A DNA stretch of 22,382 nt from Clostridia bacterium (GTDB lineage: Bacteria > Bacillota > Clostridia > UMGS1883). Under the pieces are notes generated by a model. The model was not told the origin of the DNA. It made no database searches and saw nothing but the letters and a program-made list of their open reading frames with translations. The translations under genes were made by a program, and so were the position numbers. Of the stretch, positions 8,463 to 15,092 are shown piece by piece; position 1 is the stretch's first letter; each line of letters opens with the position of its first letter. The stretch covers positions 1 to 22,382 of the forward strand of contig JAJQCX010000159.1 of assembly GCA_021202495.1 (NCBI GenBank), written 5' to 3'.

Positions 8463-9680
8463 ATGGCGGAGTTTGGGTTTGCGTCGGATGGGACGCTGAA
8501 AGAAATGGTAGAGGTACAAAAGGTTACGAACAACATTTTGCAGGTTATGATGGCGGAGCAAATGGCGACTATCGCGACGGATTTACAGGCGATAAAGCAC
8601 ATTGTGCAGCAGGGAGCGGCGGAGAGTATATTTTCGGTCGGCGACCAGATTATCGACGATTGGACGGAAGAGGTGTCGCAGACAACGTACAGTGCAGCGC
8701 ACAACGTTGTCGCGTTCGGAGACGTTGAAACGGAAGACGGGGAGAGCGTGCCGGGGATGTTTTTGCAGTGGCATTACGCCGCGCCGATAAGCATGCCGTT
8801 CGACGCGAGAGAGGCGTTCTATTACGCGGAGGACGGTTTGAGCGCGGGGACGTATTGCTTCACGTTCGGTTCGACGTGGGGAAGTTACATCATATCGGGG
8901 AATATGTATGAATTTACGCTCGAAAATGACGTGCCCGAAGGAGGGCAGCTCGTTTTCGAGGCGGAGATTTACACGAGTGCGGCGGCGGGGACGAACGTGC
9001 TCGTTTACGCGTCGTCTTCCGCGACAAGCGCGACGGAGAGCGCGGCGCTGAGCCTCGTGACGGAAAGCTCGGGGACGAATTTGGGGTCGATTGTGAGCAA
9101 CAAGGAAAACGGCGCGTTTAATTCGATTCAAAGGGCGATTTACGGCTCGAACCGTTGGAGCCGGTCGGCGTTGAGGCAGTATTTGAACAGCTCGGCGGGA
9201 ATAGGCGAGTGGTGGACGCCGCAAAGCAACTTTGACCGTCCGCCTGCGCAGCTTTCGACTTACCCGGGGTTTATGTCGGGCTACGACAGCGCGTTTTTGT
9301 CGGCTATACAAAAGGTCAAGGTTACGACGGCGCTCAACACGCTTTCGGACGGGGGCGGATCGGAGGACACATACGATTACTTTTTCCCCGCGAGCTTGGA
9401 GCAGATGTACATTACGTCGCAGAGCGAGGGCGTTGAGGGAGATTATTTCCCGTATTGGAAGAGAGCGATCGGAGGAAGCGAGACGGCGGCGAGGGGAACG
9501 GCGGGAGCCGTGCCGATAACGTACGCGATTGAGACGAAGACAACGGCGCAGGCGGTGATACTGCGCTCGGCAAACACCGCGGCGGTTTACAGCGAATGGA
9601 GAGTTTCCGACACAGGCAGCGTGGGGGCGTCGTACGCTTCGACGCAGCAGAAGGCTGCGCCGGTGTGCGTTGTTTGCTAA
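8463..9680 (+). CDS. Phage tail/receptor-binding protein with DUF6273 C-type-lectin-like domain
   Basis: This 405-residue protein is of a prophage structural type common in gut Clostridia. The N-terminus (about 1-65) is helical. A beta domain follows (about 70-210, with 'PFDAREAFYYAEDGL' and 'PEGGQLVFEAEIY'). The C-terminal half is DUF6273/CLec-like: 'GSNRWSRSALRQYLNS', 'WWTPQSNFDRPP', 'TALNTLSDGGGSEDT', and a final 'ILRSANTAAVY...APVCVV'. Proteins with this ending include targets of diversity-generating retroelements; no reverse transcriptase or template repeat is in the window. The ATG at 8463 follows AAAGGGGAAAAGGA; an upstream in-frame start at 8397 would add 22 residues without such a site. 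XkdX and lysis genes follow, as at the end of a tail operon. The likely role is host or surface binding at the tail tip. The stop codon lies inside a 16-bp hairpin. Confidence 0.78.
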   Translation: MAEFGFASDGTLKEMVEVQKVTNNILQVMMAEQMATIATDLQAIKHIVQQGAAESIFSVGDQIIDDWTEEVSQTTYSAAHNVVAFGDVETEDGESVPGMFLQWHYAAPISMPFDAREAFYYAEDGLSAGTYCFTFGSTWGSYIISGNMYEFTLENDVPEGGQLVFEAEIYTSAAAGTNVLVYASSSATSATESAALSLVTESSGTNLGSIVSNKENGAFNSIQRAIYGSNRWSRSALRQYLNSSAGIGEWWTPQSNFDRPPAQLSTYPGFMSGYDSAFLSAIQKVKVTTALNTLSDGGGSEDTYDYFFPASLEQMYITSQSEGVEGDYFPYWKRAIGGSETAARGTAGAVPITYAIETKTTAQAVILRSANTAAVYSEWRVSDTGSVGASYASTQQKAAPVCVVC

Positions 9681-9704
9681 TCGGCTTTGCCGATTAGCAA
9701 ACAA
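9670..9704. repeat. Perfect 16-bp hairpin spanning the tail gene stop codon
   Basis: Arms 9670-9685 and 9689-9704 are perfectly complementary with a 3-base TTT loop. The left arm contains the last coding codons and the TAA of the tail gene. There is no T-run after it, so it is a poor terminator. The GGC-TTT-GCC tip matches the GGC-TGT-GCC tip of the hairpin 37 bases downstream, linking it to the modular repeat. Confidence 0.8.
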
Positions 9705-9820
9705 TTGAAAATTAAGAATGAATAATGAATAATGAAGGAGCAAACGCGGCTGTGCCGCGTTTGAATTGAAGCGCCTGCGGGCGCGGAAAGGGCGGGGGTG
9801 AACCCCGCCCGTACAACACA
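9705..9820. repeat. Modular hairpin repeat, copy A
   Basis: An A/T-rich microsatellite-like prelude (AATAATG units, 9705-9737) is followed by three perfect hairpins. Hairpin 1 has 10-bp arms (9741-9750/9754-9763) and loop TGT. Hairpin 2 has 5-bp arms (9771-9775/9780-9784) and loop TGCG. Hairpin 3 has 8-bp arms (9790-9797/9803-9810). It then reads CCCGTACAAC, shared with copy B. It splits the tail gene from the rest of the phage genes. Confidence 0.75.
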
Positions 9821-9837
9821 GAAAGGGGAGCGAAAAA

Positions 9838-9990
9838 ATGCAATACAAAAAGAACGTTTTGGGGATTAGGGAGACGAGAGAGCAGGACGAGATGAGGGCG
9901 GAAAACGAGAAGCTGAGAGCGGATTTGGAGTATGTGGCGATGATGGCGGAGGTGGAACTTGAGGAGGAAGACGGAGGTGACGAAGAATGA
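9838..9990 (+). CDS. Small acidic coiled-coil phage protein
   Basis: This 50-residue protein reads MQYKKNVLGIRETREQDEMR and continues as a charged helix with a Glu/Asp-rich end. It starts after GAAAGGGGAGCG with 6 bases spacing and overlaps the XkdX gene by ATGA. Small acidic helical proteins are frequent just before XkdX in clostridial prophages, probably as tail-associated or chaperone factors; that role is inferred from position only. I do not recognise a named family. Confidence 0.7.
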   Translation: MQYKKNVLGIRETREQDEMRAENEKLRADLEYVAMMAEVELEEEDGGDEE

Positions 9991-10127
9991 GCAAGAAATA
10001 TAACACGGTGAAAAATTATTATGACAAGGGGCTTTGGAGCATTGAGAGAGTGAGAAACGCTGTTATAAAGGGGTGGATTACGGAAGATGAGTTCCGCGAG
10101 ATTACGGGGGAAGAGTACGGGGAGTGA
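9987..10127 (+). CDS. XkdX family phage protein
   Basis: This 46-residue protein has the XkdX (PF09693) pattern: an aromatic-rich start 'VKNYYDKGLWSIERV', then 'AVIKGWITEDEFREITGEEY'. XkdX is a tiny protein encoded next to tail-fibre genes in PBSX and many Bacillota phages; its biochemical role is unknown. It is translationally coupled to the upstream acidic protein and is followed 5 bases later by a membrane peptide. It is the clearest single marker that this island derives from a phage tail operon. Confidence 0.85.
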   Translation: MSKKYNTVKNYYDKGLWSIERVRNAVIKGWITEDEFREITGEEYGE

Positions 10128-10132
10128 CGCCG

Positions 10133-10246
10133 ATGGGCAATAAGGATTGGGAGGACTTTATACACGAGGGGCTTAATTGTTTGGTTTCGTTTCTTCTCGG
10201 AGCGGTTGTCGCCGTGGGCTTGATAAATTTTTTCTGCGGGGGTTGA
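10133..10246 (+). CDS. 37-residue single-pass membrane peptide
   Basis: The sequence opens MGNKDWEDFIHEGLNCLVSF and continues with one hydrophobic segment (about residues 15-34), ending in a Cys-Gly-Gly tail. The start follows GGGGAG inside the end of XkdX. The reading frame is short but has good initiation context and sits in a tightly packed same-strand cluster. It could be a small holin accessory or antiholin; there is no family recognition. Confidence 0.55.
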   Translation: MGNKDWEDFIHEGLNCLVSFLLGAVVAVGLINFFCGG

Positions 10247-10250
10247 TGTT

Positions 10251-10748
10251 ATGACAGTATCTGAAATAATAACGACTGTAATGACAGCGGCGGCAAATCA
10301 CCCGATGTGGATTGTTGTGTTGACCATCTTAATTCCGAGCCTGATTGAAATTTCGCCGATTAAGGTCAATCCGTGGAGCGCACTTGCAAAAGCGGCGGGG
10401 AAGATTATAAATGCCGACGTTATTGCAAAGCTTGAGGCGGTGGAAGAAGCGGAAAAAGAGATGCAGGAGCAGTTAAAGGAGCGTATAAGGGTGGAGGATG
10501 AGCGCAACGCCGACGCGCAGCGGGAAAGGATATTGCGCTTTAACGTCGAATTAATGCGGGCGCTTCCGCATCAGCGGGAAGACTTTATAGAAATTTTGGC
10601 GGTGATTGACGAATATGAGCGCTATTGCAAGGAACACCCCGAATACAAGAACAACAGGGCGGTTCACGCGGTGGCGAACATAAACCGCGTGTATGATGAG
10701 CGGCTTGTGAAAAACGACTTTTACAAGGCGGACGCAAGGGAGGGATGA
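10251..10748 (+). CDS. Phage membrane-anchored coiled-coil protein
   Basis: This 165-residue protein has an N-terminal hydrophobic segment (about 15-32, 'HPMWIVVLTILIPSLIEI'). A charged coiled coil follows (about 58-95, rich in Glu, Arg and Lys), then a C-terminal segment with 'HQREDFIEILAVIDEYERY' and 'NRAVHAVANINRVY'. Proteins of this design recur between tail-fibre and lysis genes in Clostridia prophages but have no established function. A spanin-like or tail-membrane role is a guess. It starts 4 bases after the membrane peptide and overlaps the next gene by ATGA. Confidence 0.75.
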   Translation: MTVSEIITTVMTAAANHPMWIVVLTILIPSLIEISPIKVNPWSALAKAAGKIINADVIAKLEAVEEAEKEMQEQLKERIRVEDERNADAQRERILRFNVELMRALPHQREDFIEILAVIDEYERYCKEHPEYKNNRAVHAVANINRVYDERLVKNDFYKADAREG

Positions 10749-11035
10749 CGGCTGCAATGAAAAGATTGAAAATAAATAAGCCGAAGGGGTTGTTTATGAA
10801 ATGTGTGGTGGTCTTTTGTATTGCGTATGTTGTCCACATAATCGAGTACGGATTGAGGATTTGCGAGGAAGATTCGCTCTCGCCGAACACGATTGTGACG
10901 GCTGCGATTGCGTTTTTCGGCTCGGAGCTGATAATTTGCATGGTAAAGCGGATTTGGGCGAAAGAGGACGGAGCGAAAACGGAAGCGGAAACAGAAACGG
11001 CCGAAAAGCCGAAAGAAATTAAACGAGATTGTTAA
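10745..11035 (+). CDS. Small two-helix phage membrane protein
   Basis: This 96-residue protein has two hydrophobic segments, about residues 17-38 and 48-68, then a charged Lys/Glu/Thr tail (72-96). The ATG overlaps the preceding stop; a second in-frame ATG (10757) is equally possible. Holin-like topology and position in a lysis cluster suggest a holin or antiholin, but the holin-like gene at 11993 is the better holin candidate. Family not recognised. Confidence 0.7.
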   Translation: MTAAMKRLKINKPKGLFMKCVVVFCIAYVVHIIEYGLRICEEDSLSPNTIVTAAIAFFGSELIICMVKRIWAKEDGAKTEAETETAEKPKEIKRDC

Positions 11036-11049
11036 GGGAGGTTTTTGTT

Positions 11050-11211
11050 ATGGACAACGTAGCAGATAGCTGGGCGCAGGAGGCTGTCGAATGGGCGGTT
11101 GAGAATGGCATTTTATACGGCGACGAAAACGGGAATTACAAGCTGCACAGCTACTGTACGAGGCAGGAAATGCTTGTTTTTCTTTACCGTTTGTATGAGT
11201 TATTGAGGTGA
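11050..11211 (+). CDS. Free-standing SLH-domain mini-protein
   Basis: This 53-residue protein is essentially one S-layer-homology motif: 'DSWAQEAVEWAVENGILYGD', 'NYKLHSYCTRQEMLVFLYRL'. It closely matches the C-terminal SLH module of the amidase encoded 4 bases downstream. There is no signal peptide and no other domain. The start at ATG 11050 is set by AGGGAGG at 11035-11041. SLH motifs bind pyruvylated secondary cell-wall polymers, usually as three motifs in one protein. A lone motif could dimerise, plug the same wall sites or pair with the amidase. It could also be a duplicate left by recombination. Confidence 0.8.
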   Translation: MDNVADSWAQEAVEWAVENGILYGDENGNYKLHSYCTRQEMLVFLYRLYELLR

Positions 11212-11215
11212 GGAA

Positions 11216-11986
11216 ATGGCGATTGACATTGTAAAAAAGACATCGACGGCGAACACGACGGCAAAGAGCGGGAGAACTATCAAATATATCGTCATTCACT
11301 ACACTGCGGGCGTTACGAGCAAAGCGGGAACGGCTGCAAGTACGGCGGCGTATTTTGCAAAAAGCACAACAAACGCCTCGGCGGACTTTATCGTAGATGA
11401 TGAGACGATTGTGCAGTTTAATCCGGACATAAAAAACCGCTATTGTTGGGCTGTCGGCGGCGGCAAATACTCGACATCGGGCGGCTCGCTTTACGGCGTG
11501 GCGGCGAACAACAACAGTGTGAGCATTGAAATTTGCTCGACGAACACGCAGGGAAAAGTGACAAGCGCAAACGATAAGTATTGGTATTTCACCGAAGAAG
11601 CTGTCGCAAAGGCGAGGGAGCTGACGAAATACCTAATGGACGAGCTTGGAATTGACGCGGAGCATGTTATTCGGCATTACGATGTGACGGGGAAGCTGTG
11701 CCCCGGCATTGTGGGTTGGAACGCCGACAGCGGCGACGAGAGCGCATGGACGGCGTTCAAGGCGAGCTTGACGAAAAGCACGGCGAGCGTTGCGGACGAG
11801 ATTGACAACACGCCCGATTCGTGGGCGGCGGAGGCTGTACGGGCGGCGGTGGACAACGGCATTTTATACGGGAACGATGAAGGCAATTACAAGCTGCATA
11901 CGGAATGTACACGGCAGGAAATGATAGTGTTTATGTATAGGCTGTATTTATCGGTGATTAGCGGACAGTGGACAATTAAGGAGTGA
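11216..11986 (+). CDS. N-acetylmuramoyl-L-alanine amidase endolysin with C-terminal SLH motif
   Basis: This 256-residue phage endolysin cleaves the amide bond between muramic acid and the stem peptide. It is an Amidase_2 (T7-lysozyme-like) domain, about residues 20-185. Zinc ligands are H28 ('IVIHYTAG'), H154 ('IRHYD') and C162 ('LCPG'), with catalytic Lys K160 placed as in T7 lysozyme. Residues 198-246 are one SLH motif that should anchor the enzyme to the wall polymer. There is no signal peptide, so a holin or other export route is needed. The start follows GAGGTGAGG, 4 bases after the SLH mini-gene. Confidence 0.92.
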   Translation: MAIDIVKKTSTANTTAKSGRTIKYIVIHYTAGVTSKAGTAASTAAYFAKSTTNASADFIVDDETIVQFNPDIKNRYCWAVGGGKYSTSGGSLYGVAANNNSVSIEICSTNTQGKVTSANDKYWYFTEEAVAKARELTKYLMDELGIDAEHVIRHYDVTGKLCPGIVGWNADSGDESAWTAFKASLTKSTASVADEIDNTPDSWAAEAVRAAVDNGILYGNDEGNYKLHTECTRQEMIVFMYRLYLSVISGQWTIKE

Positions 11987-11992
11987 TTGAAC

Positions 11993-12190
11993 TTGAAAGC
12001 GAAACTTACAAGTCGAAAATTTTGGTTGAGCGCAGCGGCTTTTTTGGGAAGTGTGGCGGCAAGTGCGGCGGGAATTGCTGTTGAAAATGACGTTATAACG
12101 GTTGTGGGCGTTGTTTGCGGAGTATTGAGCGCGGCGATTTACGCGGGGTGCGAGGCGTATATCGACGCGGCGGCGGTGGAGAAGGAATAA
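11993..12190 (+). CDS. Holin-like phage membrane protein
   Basis: This 65-residue protein opens (M)KAKLTSRKFWLSAAAFLGSV and has two hydrophobic segments (about 9-29 and 35-53) with a short charged tail. This suits a small holin that lets the amidase reach the wall. TTG start codons at 11987 and 11993 are both in frame. I prefer 11993 because AAGGAG (11978-11983) is then 9 bases away rather than 3. It is the last gene of the island and is followed by a terminator. Confidence 0.75.
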   Translation: MKAKLTSRKFWLSAAAFLGSVAASAAGIAVENDVITVVGVVCGVLSAAIYAGCEAYIDAAAVEKE

Positions 12191-12231
12191 ACGGGGTTTG
12201 ATGAAAAGCGGAGTGTGAATTCGTTTATAAA

Positions 12232-12267
12232 ATGCGGCGGTCAACGGGGTATGACCGCTGTATTTTT
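12232..12267 (+). terminator. Intrinsic terminator of the phage island
   Basis: A 12-bp stem (12232-12243 with 12252-12263, two G-T pairs), an 8-base loop and a T-run at 12263-12267. It separates the phage lysis genes from dxs. Confidence 0.85.
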
Positions 12268-12296
12268 ACGCGAGAAGAAAAATTGTGTCGAAAAAC

Positions 12297-12325
12297 TTTA
12301 CATCAAGGTTCATTTATGTTACAAT
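12297..12325 (+). promoter_or_regulatory. Sigma-A promoter of dxs-tlyA
   Basis: TTTACA (12297-12302), 17-base spacer, TACAAT (12320-12325). Transcription would start near 12332, giving a leader of about 39 bases before the dxs ATG. Confidence 0.8.
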
Positions 12326-12370
12326 ATAAAATAACAGTTTTATGTGTAATTTGACTTTGAGGGATTAATA

Positions 12371-14236
12371 ATGGGAAAGCTTTTGGATGAAATAAATGGG
12401 CGTGAGGATTTGGTGAAACTGAATACAGAGCAGCTTTATTCTCTCGCCGGGGAAATAAGAGAATATATTATCGACGTCACCGCCGAAAACGGCGGGCATT
12501 TGGCGTCTAATTTGGGTGCGGTGGAGCTGACGATTGCGCTTTACCGTGCGCTTCGTCCGCCCAAGGATAAAATCATATGGGATGTGGGGCATCAGAGTTA
12601 CACGCATAAGATATTTTCGGGAAGAAAGGAAAGTTTGAAAAGCTTGCGGCGGTTCGGCGGGGAGTGCGGTTTTTGCGACCCGAGCGAGAGCGAATTTGAC
12701 ACATATACATCGGGGCACACTTCGACGTCGCTCTCACTGGCGCTTGGTGCGGCGTGCGCGAGGGATTTGAACGGCGAAAGGTACAACGTGGCGGCGATAA
12801 TCGGTGACGGCGCTCTGACGGGAGGTCTTGCGCGCGAGGCGCTTGACAACATAGGGCATTTGAAGAAGAGAATGCTGATTGTGTTAAACGACAATGAGAT
12901 GTCGATTTCAAAAAATGTCGGCGCGATGAGCAATTATTTAATGCACGCGCGAACAAGCTCTCAATATGCGCGCTCAAAGACAGGAATTGAAAGGACACTT
13001 GAAAGGATACCGAACGGGAAGAATATAGCGGACTTTGTGAGGCGGACGAAGGAGCATGTGAAGTACCTCGTTTCGCCGGGCGTGATTTTTGAGGAATTGG
13101 GGATAACGTATTTGGGTCCGATTGACGGGCACGACATAAGACTGATGGAGGACACGTTCAGGAGAGCCTTGAGAATGGATGAGCCGGTTTTGGTACATAT
13201 TGTGACTAAAAAGGGCAAGGGATATTCATTTGCGGAAAATGAACCGCAGAAATATCACGGAGTAGCACCATTTAATAAGGAAAAGAAGATAGAGGATAGC
13301 TGCCGCGAGACGTATTCTTCGGTTTTCGGCGACGAAATGTGTCGCATGGCGGAAAACGGAGAAAACATTGCCGTGATAACGCCCGCGATGACGCTCGGAA
13401 GCGGACTTAAGGAATTTGCGCAAAAATATCCCGAAAGATTTTACGATGTGGGGATTGCGGAGGCGCACGCGGTGACGTTTGCGGCGGGGCTGTCCGCGGG
13501 AGTGGTGCCGGTGGTTTCACTTTATTCATCGTTTGCGCAGAGGGCGTATGATTCCTTTGTGCATGACGCGGCGGTCGGAAAGAGGCACATTGTGTTTGCG
13601 ATTGACCGCGCGGGGCTTGTGCCGGGCGACGGAAAGACGCACCAGGGGACGCTCGATATTGCGTTTTTGTCATCAATTCCGAATGTGAGCGTTTTTTCGC
13701 CGTGTTCGTTTGAAGAGTTGCGGAAAATGTTAAGATGTGCGGTTCAAAAAAGCGACAATCCCGTTGTTGTGCGCTATCCCAAGGGGTGTGCGCAGTATGA
13801 GGGCGATTTGGGGGAATTTGAGCCGGGCAAGGCGGCGGTGATAAAGAAAGGGCGCGATGTGACAATTGTCGCGGAGGGCGCGGCGCTGCCGGAGGCTGTG
13901 AAAGCGGAAAAAATCCTCTATGAAAAGGGGATTGACGCGGAGGTTATAAACGTGCGTTCGATAAAGCCGCTTGATATGGGGACTGTTTCGGAAAGCGTGA
14001 AAAAGACGGGGAAGCTTGTGACGATTGAACAGGGCGTGAGGCGCGGAGGCATGGGCGAGGAAATTGCGGCGAGGCTCGCGGAAGAAAAGATGAATTTTGA
14101 GGTTGTCGTTTTAGCGCTCGATGAATTTGTGCCGCACGGAACATATGAAGAGATATTGAAGGCGTATAAATTGGACGCGCAAAGCGTCGCGGATGCGATA
14201 AAAAAGGAATGGTTTTATGGGGAAAACGAGGCTTGA
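12371..14236 (+). CDS. dxs: 1-deoxy-D-xylulose-5-phosphate synthase
   Basis: This thiamine-diphosphate enzyme condenses pyruvate with glyceraldehyde 3-phosphate, the first step of the MEP isoprenoid pathway and a source for thiamine and pyridoxal. The length of 621 residues is typical. Visible motifs are 'GGHLASNLGAVEL' (H43), 'DVGHQSYTHKI' (H74), 'SGHTSTSLSLALG' (H116), the cofactor motif GDG at 145-147 with N173 in 'VLNDNEMSI', the pyrimidine-domain 'DVGIAEAHAVTFAAG', and 'DRAGLVPGDGKTHQGTLD'. All expected domains are present. The start follows GAGGGA. It overlaps tlyA by 20 bases, the usual dxs-tlyA arrangement in Bacillota. Confidence 0.98.
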   Translation: MGKLLDEINGREDLVKLNTEQLYSLAGEIREYIIDVTAENGGHLASNLGAVELTIALYRALRPPKDKIIWDVGHQSYTHKIFSGRKESLKSLRRFGGECGFCDPSESEFDTYTSGHTSTSLSLALGAACARDLNGERYNVAAIIGDGALTGGLAREALDNIGHLKKRMLIVLNDNEMSISKNVGAMSNYLMHARTSSQYARSKTGIERTLERIPNGKNIADFVRRTKEHVKYLVSPGVIFEELGITYLGPIDGHDIRLMEDTFRRALRMDEPVLVHIVTKKGKGYSFAENEPQKYHGVAPFNKEKKIEDSCRETYSSVFGDEMCRMAENGENIAVITPAMTLGSGLKEFAQKYPERFYDVGIAEAHAVTFAAGLSAGVVPVVSLYSSFAQRAYDSFVHDAAVGKRHIVFAIDRAGLVPGDGKTHQGTLDIAFLSSIPNVSVFSPCSFEELRKMLRCAVQKSDNPVVVRYPKGCAQYEGDLGEFEPGKAAVIKKGRDVTIVAEGAALPEAVKAEKILYEKGIDAEVINVRSIKPLDMGTVSESVKKTGKLVTIEQGVRRGGMGEEIAARLAEEKMNFEVVVLALDEFVPHGTYEEILKAYKLDAQSVADAIKKEWFYGENEA

Positions 14237-15020
14237 TGTATATTTGGCGGAAAACGGGCTTTGTCAGAGCCGTGAGATGGCGAAAAGGCTTATCATGGAG
14301 GGCAAGGTTTTTGTGAATAACCAGCGCAGCGACAAGGCGGGAGATATGGTGTCGGAAAAGGACAGCGTGGAGCTTAGGGGCGAAACGCCGCGTTATGTGA
14401 GCCGAGGCGGGCTGAAGCTTGAAAAGGCGGTCAATGCGTTTGAAATTTCGCTTGAGGGTAAGGTTTGCATGGATATTGGCGCATCGACGGGCGGATTTAC
14501 CGATTGTATGCTGCAAAACGGGGCGGCGAAGGTTTATTCGGTCGACGTGGGCTACGGGCAGCTTGCGTGGAAGCTGCGAAACGACAAAAGGGTCGTAAAT
14601 ATGGAGCGAACCAACATCAGATATGTTACAAAAGAGCAAATTGGTGAGGAATTGGATTTTGTTTCGGTGGATGTGGCGTTTATTTCTCTCAAATTGGTGC
14701 TGCCGGTGGCGTTTGCTCTCATGAAGGACGGGGCGGAGATTGCGGCATTGATAAAGCCGCAGTTTGAGGCGGGACGCGAAAAGGTCGGTAAAAAGGGCGT
14801 TGTGCGCGACAAAGAGGTGCACCGCGAGGTTGTGGAGGAGATTGTGGGCTTTGCGGGCGAGGTCGGATTCAATGTCAAAGGGATTGATTTCTCTCCGATA
14901 AAAGGGCCTGAGGGGAACATTGAGTATCTTCTTTACGCGAAAAAGGAAGAGGCGGAAAAAAGGGACTTTTCCGCCGAAATTGAACAGGTGACAGAGAAAA
15001 GCCACATTGAGGCGCGATGA
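14217..15020 (+). CDS. tlyA: TlyA-family rRNA 2'-O-methyltransferase (S4 + FtsJ-like)
   Basis: This 267-residue protein has an N-terminal S4 RNA-binding domain (about 4-65, 'RLDVYLAENGLCQSREMAKR'). It continues with a Rossmann methyltransferase domain whose SAM motif is 'DIGASTGGFTDCML' (86-99), with 'VDVAFISL' and 'ALIKPQFEAG' further on. TlyA enzymes methylate cytidines in 16S and 23S rRNA at the subunit interface; the older name is hemolysin A. The reading frame starts within dxs (20-base overlap) behind AAAGGA. In many Clostridia the next genes are nadK, argR and recN; here they are replaced by a pair of secreted unknowns. The stop lies in a three-copy 10-bp tandem repeat. Confidence 0.95.
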   Translation: MGKTRLDVYLAENGLCQSREMAKRLIMEGKVFVNNQRSDKAGDMVSEKDSVELRGETPRYVSRGGLKLEKAVNAFEISLEGKVCMDIGASTGGFTDCMLQNGAAKVYSVDVGYGQLAWKLRNDKRVVNMERTNIRYVTKEQIGEELDFVSVDVAFISLKLVLPVAFALMKDGAEIAALIKPQFEAGREKVGKKGVVRDKEVHREVVEEIVGFAGEVGFNVKGIDFSPIKGPEGNIEYLLYAKKEEAEKRDFSAEIEQVTEKSHIEAR

Positions 15021-15047
15021 CGAAAAATGACGAATAATGACGAAAAA
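15018..15047. repeat. Three tandem 10-bp repeats at the tlyA stop
   Basis: Units TGACGAAAAA, TGACGAATAA and TGACGAAAAA run head to tail from the tlyA TGA itself. A weak A/T-only hairpin follows (AAAAAAT/ATTTTTT). Function unknown; it may be slippage or a binding array. Confidence 0.75.
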
Positions 15048-15092
15048 ATGTAGATTTTTTGTGATTTCATGCAGAAAAAGGGGATGTTTGTG

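Noticed and set aside
8583..9848. Long open frame of 421 residues on the minus strand opposite the tail gene
   Set aside because: It is Arg-rich with no domain pattern and no ribosome binding site, and it mirrors a clearly coding plus-strand gene of high GC at fixed codon positions. The same applies to long minus-strand frames at 13944-15005, 15135-15815, 16195-17004, 17164-18258 and 21116-21880.
11029..11049. Upstream start for the SLH mini-protein adding seven residues
   Set aside because: It would begin inside the end of the preceding gene and place the AGGGAGG site within the coding region. The ATG at 11050 has ideal spacing.
8267..12370. Attachment-site direct repeats flanking the phage island
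   Set aside because: The only shared string noticed was the short GCGGCGGT on both sides, which is common in this sequence and too short to count.
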